Shown here: piece by piece, positions 42,245 to 51,257 of the stretch
Layout: the number at the start of each line of letters is the position of its first letter
Position numbering within the stretch: position 1 is the first letter of the stretch
From: Cyanobacteria bacterium SZAS LIN-3
Lineage (GTDB): Bacteria; Cyanobacteriota; Vampirovibrionia; Obscuribacterales; Obscuribacteraceae
Assembly: GCA_018266215.1 (NCBI GenBank)
Contig: JAFEAV010000039.1
Span: 1 to 55,011, forward strand
Length of the DNA stretch: 55,011 nucleotides
Direction: 5' to 3'
Notes under the pieces: generated by a model
Database searches by the model: none
Told to the model about the DNA's origin: nothing
What the model saw: only the letters and a program-made list of their open reading frames with translations
Program-made: the position numbers and the translations under genes

Positions 42245-43960
42245 TTATTTTTCCGAGACCGTTTCTGAGTGTCCGGCATGCCCGATGGTTGGTCCGGACT
42301 GGGCCGTGCAGACACGGTTGCGTCCCTGGGTTTTGGCTGCGTACAGCGCTTCATCGGCCTTGAGGAAGAGAGTGTCGCTGTCGTCGGCGTGCAGGGGAAA
42401 TGAAGCCACGCCCAGACTGGCCGAAATGGCGCCATGCCCTTCTAGGGTGACCTCATTAATGAGGCGCCGCAAGCGCTCGGCCAGTTGTTCGGCCATATCG
42501 ATTTCGGTATTGGGCAGCAACAGACAAAATTCTTCGCCGCCGTAGCGAGCCGGGAAGTCTATACTGCGCGATGATTGTTTGAGCACCTGACCGATCGAGC
42601 GAATCGCTTCGTCACCGGCCATGTGCCCGTACTTATCGTTGATTTTCTTGAGATAGTCGAGGTCGATGACGATGAGCGACAGCGGCTGGTCATAACGCTT
42701 GGCGCGCTCAAATTCTCTTTGCAAACTGTCGTTGAAAGCGCGCCGGTTGGCCACACCGGTAAGACCGTCGGTGACCGCCTGACGTTCTCTTTCCTGGTGC
42801 AGTTCGGCATTTTCAATAGCCACCGAGAGGTTATCGGCCAGAGATCCAATCAGCGAAATATCGTCGATGCTCCACTCGCGAGCGACGTTGAGGTCCTGCA
42901 AAAACAAGGCCCCCAGTACCCGGGTGCGCATGACCAGGGGCACAATCAGGCCACTGGTGATGGACATCAATTTGAGAAATTCACGGTTATATGTACAGCG
43001 GTCGTCGAATTCCGGATTTTCCAGACTCTCCGGACTTTCCTTGCTCAGGGCCTTGAGCACAAATTCCTGACCGTCCTCGGTCATAAACAGATGCTTGACC
43101 GACTCCACTCCATTCTGGATAAATTCATACACTTCGGGCACATTGCCCAGCTCATCAGCGCGAAAGAGCACCGCTCGGCTGACGCTAAACTGATTGCCCA
43201 GCTTTTCCACCGTCATATCCAGCACTTCCTGAATATGGACGGAGCTGCGCACAGCATTGGAAATCCAGTAAACAAGCCGCTCTCGCTCCAGCTGCTTCAT
43301 ACGAATGGAGTCACGGGCGGTGACATCATGAATGAGCTTGCGTGTCTGCTCCTCCATGCTAGAAGTCTTGTCTTCCATTTCTTCGTACTGACCGCGCAAA
43401 CGTTCGTTTTCGCGGGCCAGTTCTTTCAGTTCAAAAGCACGGCCCAGTGCCAGACCAAGCGGATAAGCCTCGATCGCCTGGCGCGCCTCCTCGCAACTTT
43501 CACTATCGAGCTCCAGCTCCTTGCCGCTCAAAAGAGCCACAGCCCTGAGCTGTTCGCCGTCTTCCTCGCTGGACGTCATAAACAAGCGCACACAAGCGAT
43601 ATCGCCCAGGTTTTTCAAAACCGAAGCCGACACGGACAGATCCATGTCTTCGGGCAATTCACTGACAACAATTCGCGTCTGATTGGGTTCGCCCGGCGCA
43701 GGAGCGGCACCCTCAAAACTTTCAGTATCGAAACACTTGGCAAAAGCCTCAGCCAGAGCCTTAAAATCCTTGTTCTTCTCGGCCGCGACATGGCGATCGG
43801 CAATGGACTCCAGGTCCGGATCCCACATGAAGATGGCCGAGGCCTCGGCGCCCAGCACCTCCTTGAGGATGTGACAGGCATGCTCCATGACCTCCTCCAG
43901 CTCAAGAGCCGAGAGAAGGCTGATAATTTCTTCAGTGTTGGGGGCTTTATTAACAGTCAT
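42245..43960 (-). CDS. GAF-domain diguanylate cyclase (GGDEF)
   Basis: The 571-residue cytoplasmic protein appears to have two GAF-like sensory regions (about residues 10-175 and 235-400) joined by a coiled coil (residues about 180-230, LARENERLRGQYEEMEDKTSSMEEQ). The C-terminal GGDEF domain has TDGLTGVANRRAFNDSL, the metal site VIDLDYLKKINDKYGHMAGDEA and an intact GGEEF signature at residues 474-478. It should make cyclic-di-GMP from two GTP in response to a ligand of the GAF domains. No RxxD inhibitory site is evident upstream of the signature. No EAL domain is present. Confidence 0.92.
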   Translation of the reverse strand: MTVNKAPNTEEIISLLSALELEEVMEHACHILKEVLGAEASAIFMWDPDLESIADRHVAAEKNKDFKALAEAFAKCFDTESFEGAAPAPGEPNQTRIVVSELPEDMDLSVSASVLKNLGDIACVRLFMTSSEEDGEQLRAVALLSGKELELDSESCEEARQAIEAYPLGLALGRAFELKELARENERLRGQYEEMEDKTSSMEEQTRKLIHDVTARDSIRMKQLERERLVYWISNAVRSSVHIQEVLDMTVEKLGNQFSVSRAVLFRADELGNVPEVYEFIQNGVESVKHLFMTEDGQEFVLKALSKESPESLENPEFDDRCTYNREFLKLMSITSGLIVPLVMRTRVLGALFLQDLNVAREWSIDDISLIGSLADNLSVAIENAELHQERERQAVTDGLTGVANRRAFNDSLQREFERAKRYDQPLSLIVIDLDYLKKINDKYGHMAGDEAIRSIGQVLKQSSRSIDFPARYGGEEFCLLLPNTEIDMAEQLAERLRRLINEVTLEGHGAISASLGVASFPLHADDSDTLFLKADEALYAAKTQGRNRVCTAQSGPTIGHAGHSETVSEK

Positions 43961-44089
43961 ATCTGCTAAAGATGTTCCCCAAATACTAAAGGATAATCAG
44001 GTTCAAAGCCCAAATTGTACTGGTCACTTGGCTTCCGCGACTGGATTTAGCGCTAGAATACATCTCAGATCGACTCAATGGAGCGCGCC

Positions 44090-44503
44090 ATGGCCCCGTA
44101 TTTTAATAATTCGGCTGACGACAGAAAGATCCGCATGATCGCCGCCCTTTGCTACATGACCATGGGCGTGGCCGGGCTGATTTATATTCTCTTCAACGCC
44201 AAAAACAACCAGAGCATGTTTCTGCGCTTTCATTTCATGCAATCACTGCTGCTGGGCATTATCGTCACGCTTATTAGCTGGCTTTCGAGTGGTCTCGGTC
44301 AATTTCTCAGCGGTCTGTTAGGCCTCTTCGGCAGCGCCGGAGCGGGTGTGGCAGGGCCGTTTTTCATGATTATGAGCTTCGTTCTCCAGGCAGTCCAGAT
44401 AGTCTACCTGGGCACCTGCATCTGGGGCGTGGTCCAATCTGCGCGCGGCAAATACGTCGATATGCCTGTCGTCGGTAAAATCGTCCGCAGCAATCTGCGC
44501 TAA
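44090..44503 (+). CDS. Small polytopic membrane protein (Tic20/DUF4870-like)
   Basis: This 137-residue protein has about four hydrophobic segments. The motif FLRFHFMQSLLLGIIVTLISW resembles the RFHAxQS signature of Tic20/DUF4870-type small membrane proteins. The ATG at 44090 has GGAG 6 bases upstream, while the in-frame ATG at 44078 lacks a good site. The function in bacteria is unknown. It ends 4 bases inside the convergent phosphodiesterase gene. Confidence 0.7.
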   Translation: MAPYFNNSADDRKIRMIAALCYMTMGVAGLIYILFNAKNNQSMFLRFHFMQSLLLGIIVTLISWLSSGLGQFLSGLLGLFGSAGAGVAGPFFMIMSFVLQAVQIVYLGTCIWGVVQSARGKYVDMPVVGKIVRSNLR

Positions 44504-45273
44504 TTTTCTCCCTGAATGATCGAGGGCGCCCCCGCCGGCAGCGCGCGCCCGCAAAATATCATCAGCTCTTCGGGGTCGGAAGTAACCACCCCGTCCACGC
44601 CCATTTTAGCCGCCTGCATCCACTGGCTGCGACTGTTCAGGGTCCAGGCATTAACCTTGAGACCGGCCTGATGTGCCGTCGCCAGGACGTCTTCACGCAG
44701 TGAAGAAAAGCTGGGATGGAAATAGCTGCAATTGAGCCTGGCGGCATATTGAGGCAGGTCCAGCAAAATGCCGTCGAGAAGCAGAGCCAATTTGATTTCA
44801 TCACCCTCGGGCAGGAGGCGCCCGAGGCGTTCGAGACAGAAATGGTCAAACGAACTGATGATTATTTTGTCTTTGGCGCTGTAGCTATCGAGCACGGCCA
44901 GCAGTTCTTCCTCGATATCGGGATAGCTGACCGGAGCGTTTTTGATTTCGATATTGAGCAGGCATTGCCCGGCGACGAGGTCTAAAACCTCGGTCAAGAG
45001 CGGCACTTTCTCTCTGTAAAATTCTTTATCAAACCACAGACCGGCACTCAGTCTTTTGATTTCATCAAGACTGGCCTCGGCTACCAGGCCGCCACCATTG
45101 GTGGTGCGGCCCAGATCGTGATCGTGAATGACGACCAGCTCACCGGAAGCACAACGTTGCACATCAAGCTCGATGCCGTCGACACCGAGCTCAAGGGCGT
45201 AGGTAAAGGCCCGCAGCGTATTTTCGGGAGCCCACTGGCAGCCACCGCGATGAGCAAAAACTTTAAATTTCAA
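44500..45273 (-). CDS. Glycerophosphodiester phosphodiesterase family protein
   Basis: The 257-residue protein has the GDPD TIM-barrel signatures VFAHRGGCQWAPENTLRAF (catalytic His), GVDGIELDVQRCASGELVVIHDHDLGRTTNGGG (metal-binding Glu/Asp and second His), and LLNIEIKNAP, VNAWTLN and GVDGVVTSDPEEL. It hydrolyses glycerophosphodiesters to glycerol-3-phosphate and an alcohol, recycling phospholipid head groups. The absence of a signal peptide suggests a cytoplasmic, UgpQ-like enzyme. It follows the 45277-45828 gene with a 3-base gap and is likely its operon partner. Confidence 0.92.
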   Translation of the reverse strand: MKFKVFAHRGGCQWAPENTLRAFTYALELGVDGIELDVQRCASGELVVIHDHDLGRTTNGGGLVAEASLDEIKRLSAGLWFDKEFYREKVPLLTEVLDLVAGQCLLNIEIKNAPVSYPDIEEELLAVLDSYSAKDKIIISSFDHFCLERLGRLLPEGDEIKLALLLDGILLDLPQYAARLNCSYFHPSFSSLREDVLATAHQAGLKVNAWTLNSRSQWMQAAKMGVDGVVTSDPEELMIFCGRALPAGAPSIIQGEN

Positions 45274-45276
45274 GGA

Positions 45277-45828
45277 CTAAATTTCAAGCACTCTCTGGGG
45301 ATGAAGCAGACCCATATTGACGGTTACGACAAGCTCCCTGGGCGAGCGCACCATAATCTTTTCCAGCGGAGCATCGATACCGTGCTCACTGCCGAAACAA
45401 CCGACAATATTTTTCAGCACCAGACAATTTTTCTCAAAACCAATTTCAAAACTGGTCTTTTCTTTGAGCTTGATCGTATAGCTGCCCCAGCGCTCGGCCG
45501 TGGGATGCTCATTGCGGATACTGATGACGTTTGATTTGCGCTGCACTTCATGCACATGGGATGTGAGGGCGCGGATAAGAGCCGGCACTTCATCCATCGA
45601 ACCAAAAGTCTGTAACAGGACACGCGTGACCAGATAGCCATGCAAGGTCGCCCCTTCCGGGCGTTCCTGTAAAAATTTAATCACCCCGGAAAAGGGATCC
45701 GAAGCACCTTGAACGATGCGCAGAGCGGCTTCCACAAGCTCAGCCTCACAGGCTTCCAGAGCTTCCTTAATCTGTGAGTTCATTGTCTTGCGTTCGCAGC
45801 AGTCACAACTGGCAGATGAGTGGTCCAT
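45277..45828 (-). CDS. Hypothetical protein with Cys-rich N-terminus
   Basis: The 183-residue protein begins MDHSSASCDCCERK, a cluster of three Cys with a His that could bind metal. An alpha-helical region (EALEACEAELVEAALRIVQG) and a strand-rich C-terminal part (WGSYTIKLKEKTSFEIGFEKNCLVLKNIVG) follow. No family is recognised. GAGAGGAC lies about 6 bases before the ATG at 45828, supporting this start over the ATG at 45783. It is divergent from kdsB and precedes the phosphodiesterase gene. Confidence 0.65.
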   Translation of the reverse strand: MDHSSASCDCCERKTMNSQIKEALEACEAELVEAALRIVQGASDPFSGVIKFLQERPEGATLHGYLVTRVLLQTFGSMDEVPALIRALTSHVHEVQRKSNVISIRNEHPTAERWGSYTIKLKEKTSFEIGFEKNCLVLKNIVGCFGSEHGIDAPLEKIMVRSPRELVVTVNMGLLHPQRVLEI

Positions 45829-45932
45829 GAGTGTCCTCTCTATGAGATTTGAACCCGGCGTAATGTTCTTCTTCCCCCCAAGGGCCGATAATAATCAGTC
45901 TTACGCCCAAACTCTAAAATTAAGGAAAGGCC

Positions 45933-46742
45933 GTGCAGAAAATTCGGACCGCTATCGTCATCCCGGCGCGCTACGCCTCCACCCGTTTCCCCGGCAAGCC
46001 GCTGGTGAAAATTGCCGGTGTATCAATGATTGAGCGCACCTACCAGCAGTCGGCCCGGGCAAAACTGGCCCAGGAAGTACTGGTGGCCACCGATGACGAG
46101 CGTATCGCCGAGGCAGTACGGGCCTTTGGCGGCAAGGTGGTGATGACCGGCTCCGACCACGCCTCCGGCACCGACCGGCTGGCCGAGGTAGCCAGGCTGC
46201 ACCCCGAGCTCGACATAATCGTAAATGTGCAGGGCGATGAGCCCCTGATTGACCCCGCGGCCATCGACCGGGTGATTGAACCGCTCCTCACCGGCGACGC
46301 TGAAATGTCGACCCTGGCCTATCCTCTGACCAAGCTCGAGGAAATCGAGAGCCCGCAGGTGGTCAAAGTCGTCGTCGGCACTGACGGCTATGCTCTCTAT
46401 TTCAGCCGCCTGCCCATCCCCTACCACCGCGACTTTGTGGAAGTGACAAACTCGGTCGAAGGCCAGCGCCTGACACCGAAGAACATTGCCGACAGCCACT
46501 ATCTGGGGCATGCCGGGCTCTATGTTTTCCGCCGCGAAACGCTATTAAAGATTGCCTTCCTGCCTCCTGGCAAGCTCGAGAATCTGGAAAAACTGGAGCA
46601 GCTGCGAGCTCTTGAAAACAAAATATCAATCAAAGTTGTCGTTGTGGACGGCGCCATTCGCACGCCGGCCGTGGATATCCCCGAAGATGTGGCGACAGTG
46701 GAATCATTTTTGGCCGCCCAGACGTCACAAGCTTTGCGTTAA
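45933..46742 (+). CDS. kdsB: 3-deoxy-manno-octulosonate cytidylyltransferase KdsB
   Basis: KdsB makes CMP-Kdo, the activated sugar for the LPS inner core, so its presence points to an outer membrane with LPS. The 269-residue length is typical (about 250). Motifs seen are VIPARYASTRFPGKPL, ATDDERIAEAV, MTGSDHASGTDRLAE, IVNVQGDEPLI, ALYFSRLPIPYHRD and HLGLYVFRRE-like (here LGHAGLYVFRRETLL). The GTG start is preceded by an AAGGAAAGG sequence. The next plus-strand gene follows after 35 bases. Confidence 0.95.
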   Translation: MQKIRTAIVIPARYASTRFPGKPLVKIAGVSMIERTYQQSARAKLAQEVLVATDDERIAEAVRAFGGKVVMTGSDHASGTDRLAEVARLHPELDIIVNVQGDEPLIDPAAIDRVIEPLLTGDAEMSTLAYPLTKLEEIESPQVVKVVVGTDGYALYFSRLPIPYHRDFVEVTNSVEGQRLTPKNIADSHYLGHAGLYVFRRETLLKIAFLPPGKLENLEKLEQLRALENKISIKVVVVDGAIRTPAVDIPEDVATVESFLAAQTSQALR

Positions 46743-46777
46743 CCGTTAAAATCAAACCGTTGCCCGAGGACAAAATT

Positions 46778-47647
46778 TTGCGCAGCTTCGAAAAGAGCAC
46801 TAACAAGAGCCGAGAAATTCTACTCAGCGCCCTTCTCCTGGTTTCCACAGGCGCGTCCGTTGTGGCGGCACCCGGGGTCGAGGCCAAATCGCAGGGCGAC
46901 ACCCGCTCCTTGAGATATGCGCCGGCCAGCGGCAGCTTCAAAAACAGCACCATGGACCCGAAAAACGTCCCGGACTTCCCCGCCAACATGCAGGGCGCGC
47001 CACAACCATCACAGCGTCTCCAGGCCAATGAAGGCGGACAGAGCGGCGACGCCGGGGCCGGTACGGCCCTGCAGGCCAATCTCGCCTCCACGACCCTGCC
47101 GGTGGAAACAAGACTGCGCCTGGTACTCGAAACACCGGTAGACGCCAAAACAAGCGTGCCGGGAAATATTTTTGAAGCCCATGTGAAAGACGATCTTTTC
47201 ATCGGCTCAACTCTACTTTTGCCCCGCGGCAGCCTCGTACGCGGCCGGGTCTTTGAAGTGACCAAACCAAGACTGCTCAGCCGGGCAGCAAAGATTGGCT
47301 TGAAACTCGAGCAAATCGTCACGCCCACCGGCGAAGTGATCCCGCTGGACGCCGCCCTGGAATTTCAAAAAGGCCTGACCAATCAAAAAGGTCAACTCGA
47401 TCCCGGCACCAATTTTGGTACCAGAGTCGAAGGCAACATCAAATCGGTCACCGGCATGAATTCCACAGGCACCGCCCGCGGTGCGCTGATTGCGGCCAAC
47501 GTCGCGACGCTCGGGGCCCCGGCAATCGCCACCGCCATTGGTGGCTCAGCCATTGCCATATTCCGCTCCGGGGACAACGTCTCTCTGGGAGTAGGACAGG
47601 AAATAGAAGTCCAGCTCACCAACGACCTGGGCGTCCAGATCAACTAA
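46778..47647 (+). CDS. Exported protein, VirB10/TrbI-like fragment suspected
   Basis: The TTG at 46778 has GAGGA about 7 bases upstream and gives 289 residues; the frame also opens at a TTG at 46760. A signal segment (EILLSALLLVSTGASVVAA) is followed by a disordered stretch and then a strand-rich domain. That domain contains LRLVLETPVDAKTSVPGNIFEAHVKDDL, LLLPRGSLVRGRVFEVTK, GLKLEQIVTPTGEVIPLDAALEF and a hydrophobic patch ATLGAPAIATAIGGSAIAIF. The pattern PxGSxVxGxV...LxxxxGxxIPLDA recalls the beta domain of TrbI/VirB10 and related outer-membrane-associated proteins, but no conjugation genes are near. It is convergent with the TPR gene. Confidence 0.6.
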   Translation: MRSFEKSTNKSREILLSALLLVSTGASVVAAPGVEAKSQGDTRSLRYAPASGSFKNSTMDPKNVPDFPANMQGAPQPSQRLQANEGGQSGDAGAGTALQANLASTTLPVETRLRLVLETPVDAKTSVPGNIFEAHVKDDLFIGSTLLLPRGSLVRGRVFEVTKPRLLSRAAKIGLKLEQIVTPTGEVIPLDAALEFQKGLTNQKGQLDPGTNFGTRVEGNIKSVTGMNSTGTARGALIAANVATLGAPAIATAIGGSAIAIFRSGDNVSLGVGQEIEVQLTNDLGVQIN

Positions 47648-48994
47648 TTAGCTGGCCGCTCCCGGACCTACGGTGCCGGCGCGCACAGGTTTTTTCTTGA
47701 GCTGCGAGCGGACGAGATAGAGATTAGCCTCAAAGGATTTGTTGGCCGGTTCAAGATGCAGAGCCTTGAGAAATTCTTCCTCGGCCTCTTCCAGATAATT
47801 GCGCTTTTGATAGATGACGCCCAGGTTATTGTGCACCCAGGCATTGGTGGGCTTGAATTTGACGCAAATCTTGAGCTCGTCCAGAGCTTCCTTCAAGCGC
47901 TCTTGCTTGATATACAGATTGGCCATATTGTAGTGCGCCGATAGTGAGTAAAAGTTTAGCTCAATGGCCTTTTTGTATTCCTTCTCAGCTTCGCCATACT
48001 CACCTTCTCTGGTAAGCAGCACGCCAAGATTGATGTGGGCCTCGATATAGTCAGGTCTGACCCCAACAAGGTAGCGATACTGATCGATAGCCTCTTTGTC
48101 GCGGCCCATCGTCTGCAAAATCAAAGCCCCCTGATAGTGGGCCTCCCAGTACTGCGGCTTGAGATGAAGCGCCTGATTAATTTCCACTAGCGCCGGCTTG
48201 TACTGCCCCTGTTTCTGCAAAGCACGGGCCTTGAGCAAATGCGGCTCGGGGTCATTGTCCCCGGGCTCGCCCGCCGGGGCGATCATGTCGGCCAGTTGCT
48301 TTTCTTTGCGCTTGCGATCGAGCTCGTCCTGATACTCACTCTCTTCCAGCTCAGTGCCTTCGTCGTTGTAATACTTCTTGGGCTCCATTTTAGGATGGCT
48401 GACATCGGCTTCCAGTTTTTCAAGCGAGTCGTTTTCGGGCGCCTCGGCCCGTTTACGCTTGGTGCGGCCGACATCCAGATCTCCGGAAGACTCATCATCA
48501 CCGGCAACTGTGGCCTCCTCATCGGCGGCCTTCGCGGGTTTGGCGGCTTTGACCGGCTTGGCCGCAGCAGGCTTCTTGGCCGGCGCAGGCTCTGCCTCGG
48601 GCTCATCGGGATTGATCATGGGGATCTCAATTTCCCCGGTGCGCTCGCGGGGCGCGACCTTTATTTCCGGCTTGAGCTCGGCAGCGGGCTCCTCATCATC
48701 GGCATTTTGGGTTGGAACATCCTGCTCCTTAGCGGGAGCGGCCGGCGCCGCATCCTTTGCCTGTCCCTGGGCCTGGCCTGAGTCCTGGCCTGAATCCTGG
48801 CCCTGGGCACCGCTCTTATCAGCGCCGCCACCAAAAGGATGCAGGGCCTTATTTTTGACTTTATTAAGACCACCCAGGCCAAAAGAATAGGCCTCAGCGC
48901 CGCTCAGCAGAGTCGGGGCCGGGGAGCAATAAACACCGGCGATACTCAAAGAAAGAGCCACACCAATGATTTTGGGACTTTTAAGATTAGCCAT
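47648..48994 (-). CDS. Exported TPR protein with low-complexity linker
   Basis: ATG 48994 gives 448 residues; a TTG frame opens at 49027. A signal-like segment (IIGVALSLSIAGVYCSPAPTLL) is followed by a long charged linker rich in Ala, Pro, Lys and Gln (about residues 50-220). At least five TPR units make up the C-terminal 190 residues (PHLLKARALQKQGQYKPALVEINQALHLKPQYWEAHYQGALIL and onwards, to KRNYLEEAEEEFLKALHLEPANKSF). It is a scaffold expected in the periplasm or at the outer membrane. The partner is unknown. No Shine-Dalgarno is obvious. Confidence 0.78.
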   Translation of the reverse strand: MANLKSPKIIGVALSLSIAGVYCSPAPTLLSGAEAYSFGLGGLNKVKNKALHPFGGGADKSGAQGQDSGQDSGQAQGQAKDAAPAAPAKEQDVPTQNADDEEPAAELKPEIKVAPRERTGEIEIPMINPDEPEAEPAPAKKPAAAKPVKAAKPAKAADEEATVAGDDESSGDLDVGRTKRKRAEAPENDSLEKLEADVSHPKMEPKKYYNDEGTELEESEYQDELDRKRKEKQLADMIAPAGEPGDNDPEPHLLKARALQKQGQYKPALVEINQALHLKPQYWEAHYQGALILQTMGRDKEAIDQYRYLVGVRPDYIEAHINLGVLLTREGEYGEAEKEYKKAIELNFYSLSAHYNMANLYIKQERLKEALDELKICVKFKPTNAWVHNNLGVIYQKRNYLEEAEEEFLKALHLEPANKSFEANLYLVRSQLKKKPVRAGTVGPGAAS

Positions 48995-49131
48995 AATTTG
49001 CCGTCGCATCAGGGTTTTATGGGCCAAAAGCGCTGACCCTGCGCAAACCTAATATAATAGCGAGGTTTGTCCGGCTGCTCCGTAAAATTGCTCACATCCA
49101 CAAGAAAAGCCGTCAATTGCCCTTTATGCCT

Positions 49132-49137
49132 TATAGT
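49132..49137 (+). promoter_or_regulatory. -10-like TATAGT, possible leaderless start
   Basis: TATAGT ends 8 bases before the ATG at 49146, so transcription would begin within a base or two of the start codon, and no Shine-Dalgarno is present. A leaderless mRNA for the first kinase-like gene is therefore possible. No good -35 is seen, so this is weak. Confidence 0.3.
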
Positions 49138-49145
49138 CTTGTCTT

Positions 49146-49802
49146 ATGCGCCTAGATAAAAAACATGATTTCCCCGGCAAACTTCTCGTAGTAGAAGGCG
49201 TTGACGGTTCAGGCAAGTCCACTCAGCTGGACCTTTTACGCAACCATCTGGAGGCGACGGGGCAGAGCGTCATCTTCACCGAATGGAATTCATCCAAGCT
49301 GATCTCCAAAACAATCAAACAGGCTAAACGGGCAAACTCCCTGATACCAGCCACTTTTAGCCTGCTGCATGCCGCCGACTTTGCCGACCGCCTGGAAAAC
49401 ATCATCATCCCGGCGCTGAAAGCGGGCCTGATCGTCCTGGCCGATCGTTACTGCTATACGGCTTTTGCCCGCGACGTGGCCCGGGGAGTCGATACAGAAT
49501 GGGTGCGCAATCTATATGGATTTGCCATCCGGCCCGACGGCGCCTTTTATTTCCAGGTCCCGGTGGAAGTCTCGCTCTCGCGCATCGCCGCCAGCCGCGC
49601 GCCGGGCTACTATGAGTCGGGTATGGACCTGGGTCTGTCCAGCGATCCGCACGAATCGTTCCAACTTTTTCAGTCTCGAATCATTGGCGAATACGACAAA
49701 ATGGTCGATGAATTTGGTCTGCACATCATGCCGGCAGTCAAACCAATTCACGAGCAGCAACTACTGTTTCGAAAAATTGCATCGCAGGTACTGGCACTAT
49801 GA
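49146..49802 (+). CDS. Thymidylate-kinase-like P-loop protein (first of a pair)
   Basis: This 218-residue protein has a thymidylate kinase fold. The P-loop is VVEGVDGSGKST (about residues 15-26), and the LID/base-region helix is ADRYCYTAFARDVARG (DRY motif) with a TEWNSSKLISKTIKQA segment where canonical enzymes have TREPGGT. It may phosphorylate dTMP or a related nucleotide or nucleoside; a non-canonical substrate is possible because the TREPGG motif is missing. It is translationally coupled to the second gene by the overlap ATGA (49799-49802). Confidence 0.82.
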   Translation: MRLDKKHDFPGKLLVVEGVDGSGKSTQLDLLRNHLEATGQSVIFTEWNSSKLISKTIKQAKRANSLIPATFSLLHAADFADRLENIIIPALKAGLIVLADRYCYTAFARDVARGVDTEWVRNLYGFAIRPDGAFYFQVPVEVSLSRIAASRAPGYYESGMDLGLSSDPHESFQLFQSRIIGEYDKMVDEFGLHIMPAVKPIHEQQLLFRKIASQVLAL

Positions 49803-50515
49803 GCGAATCTCCATTCACCACCTCGGTAAGCAGACAAAAGCACCACGACTATCCGGGCAAACTGATAGTGATCGAAGGCACCGACGGTGTCGGCCGCTCC
49901 ACCCACAGTCAGCTCCTGCAAAACTGGCTGGCCGTCGAAGGACATGGCGTGACGCGCACCGAGTGGAAATCATCGGCGCTGATATCCAAAGTGATAGACA
50001 AAGCGAAGGACAAAAACGCCCTCAATACCATTACCTTTTCGCTCCTCTACGCCACAGACCTGGCCGAGAGGCTTAACACAGTCATTATCCCGGCGCTGCA
50101 GGCCGGCCTCATCGTCATCGCCGACCGTTATTCCTACACCGCCTTCGCACGCGACGTAGTGCGCGGAGCCGATCCCACCTGGGTGCGGAAACTCTACGGT
50201 TTTGCCGTGGAGCCGGATCTGGTCTTCCACCTGAAGGTGCCGCTGGAACCTCTGCTGCGTCGCATCATCACCACCCGCGGTGGCCTTGATTTTTACGAAT
50301 CAGGTCGCGATATCGGCATGTCCACAGACTTGTATCAATCTTTCAAACTCTATCAATCGCAGATTTTGTTTGAATATGATCGCATGGCGGAAGAGTATGA
50401 TTTCAAAATCGTCAGCGCCAGCGATCCCATTGAGCAGGTGCAAAAAACGCTGCGCAAGGAAATAGTAAAGCTGGTCAGCCAATCACACAGCCTTGCCGGC
50501 GCGGGCCTCGAGTAG
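49799..50515 (+). CDS. Thymidylate-kinase-like paralogue with altered Walker A
   Basis: The 238-residue protein is clearly paralogous to the preceding one (DRYSYTAFARDVVRGADPTWVRKLYGFAVEPD versus DRYCYTAFARDVARG...). Its P-loop reads VIEGTDGVGRST, so the Walker A Lys is replaced by Arg. That change normally cripples phosphate binding, suggesting a regulatory or weakly active partner of the first protein. Other landmarks (DRY, the long final helices, TEWKSS for the TREPGG position) are kept. Its start overlaps the upstream stop and its 3' end overlaps the convergent dtd gene by 33 bases. Confidence 0.8.
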   Translation: MSESPFTTSVSRQKHHDYPGKLIVIEGTDGVGRSTHSQLLQNWLAVEGHGVTRTEWKSSALISKVIDKAKDKNALNTITFSLLYATDLAERLNTVIIPALQAGLIVIADRYSYTAFARDVVRGADPTWVRKLYGFAVEPDLVFHLKVPLEPLLRRIITTRGGLDFYESGRDIGMSTDLYQSFKLYQSQILFEYDRMAEEYDFKIVSASDPIEQVQKTLRKEIVKLVSQSHSLAGAGLE

Positions 50516-50977
50516 GATAGTCACCGGTCCGCTGTTGTTGAGCGTGACTTCCATATGGGCGCCGAATTTGCCCGTGCCGACCGTCAGGCCACGTTTCTTA
50601 AATTCTTCGACAAAATAGAGGTACAGGCGCTCGCCTTCAGCCGGCTTGGCGGCCTGGGTGAAACCAGGTCTGCGGCCCTTTCGGCAGTCGGCCAGCAAGG
50701 TAAACTGCGAGACAACAATGGCCTGGGCTCCGGCTTCCAGGACAGAAAGGTTCATTTTGCCCTCGGCATCATCAAATATGCGCAATTCTGCAGCCTTCTG
50801 GGCCAGGTATTGAGCGTCGGCCTCGGTGTCGCCCTCCTCCACCCCCAGAAGGATCAAAAGCCCACAGGCGCGGCCATGGGCGGCCCCGGCCTGCTCCTCC
50901 GGGGCCGAGAATGAGGCTATGACCTCTCCTTCGACGGTCACGCTGGCGCGTGAAGCACGTTGTAACACTGCCTTCAT
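50483..50977 (-). CDS. dtd: D-aminoacyl-tRNA deacylase
   Basis: Dtd removes D-amino acids mischarged onto tRNA. The protein has 164 residues, about 15-20 more than the E. coli enzyme, owing to a short insertion after VIASFSAPEEQAG near the N-terminus. Typical motifs are MKAVLQRASRASVTVEGEV, ELRIFDDAEGKMNLSV, the catalytic VVSQFTLLADCRKGRRPGF and the Gly-Pro active-site motif NNSGPVTILLE. It is convergent with the second kinase-like gene. Upstream, on the other strand, lies the tRNA-fMet gene. Confidence 0.93.
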   Translation of the reverse strand: MKAVLQRASRASVTVEGEVIASFSAPEEQAGAAHGRACGLLILLGVEEGDTEADAQYLAQKAAELRIFDDAEGKMNLSVLEAGAQAIVVSQFTLLADCRKGRRPGFTQAAKPAEGERLYLYFVEEFKKRGLTVGTGKFGAHMEVTLNNSGPVTILLEARAGKAV

Positions 50978-51114
50978 AGATGAATCGCCAATCCTGTCTG
51001 GTTTTCGGGGCTTTTAGTAAACATGCCAAGAGGTAATTTACGGGCTTTCAGTCCCGGAATGAGACCACCGCCCTGGTAGCGCGACCGATTTATGTTACCA
51101 TTCTGATTACATGG

Positions 51115-51133
51115 CCTGGGTCCACTACCCAGG
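51115..51133 (+). other. Perfect hairpin just upstream of tRNA-fMet
   Basis: CCTGGGT and ACCCAGG form a 7-bp stem with a 5-base loop, ending 11 bases before the tRNA. It could be a precursor 5'-leader structure that helps tRNA processing, or a terminator-like element without a T-run. Confidence 0.4.
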
Positions 51134-51144
51134 AAGTGTTTTAT

Positions 51145-51221
<77 letters not shown>

Positions 51222-51225
51222 ATTA

Positions 51226-51257
51226 CCCTGTCTGCGTTTCGAGCAGATGGGGTTTTT
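51226..51257 (+). terminator. Rho-independent terminator of tRNA-fMet
   Basis: CCCTGTCTGC pairs with GCAGATGGGG (two G:U pairs) around the loop GTTTCGA and is followed by five T residues, starting 5 bases after the tRNA. Confidence 0.85.

Noticed and set aside
42575..43969. 464-residue plus-strand frame opposite the diguanylate cyclase
   Set aside because: It is the antisense shadow of a gene with intact GAF and GGEEF motifs; its translation is rich in His, Gln and Phe and shows no domain.
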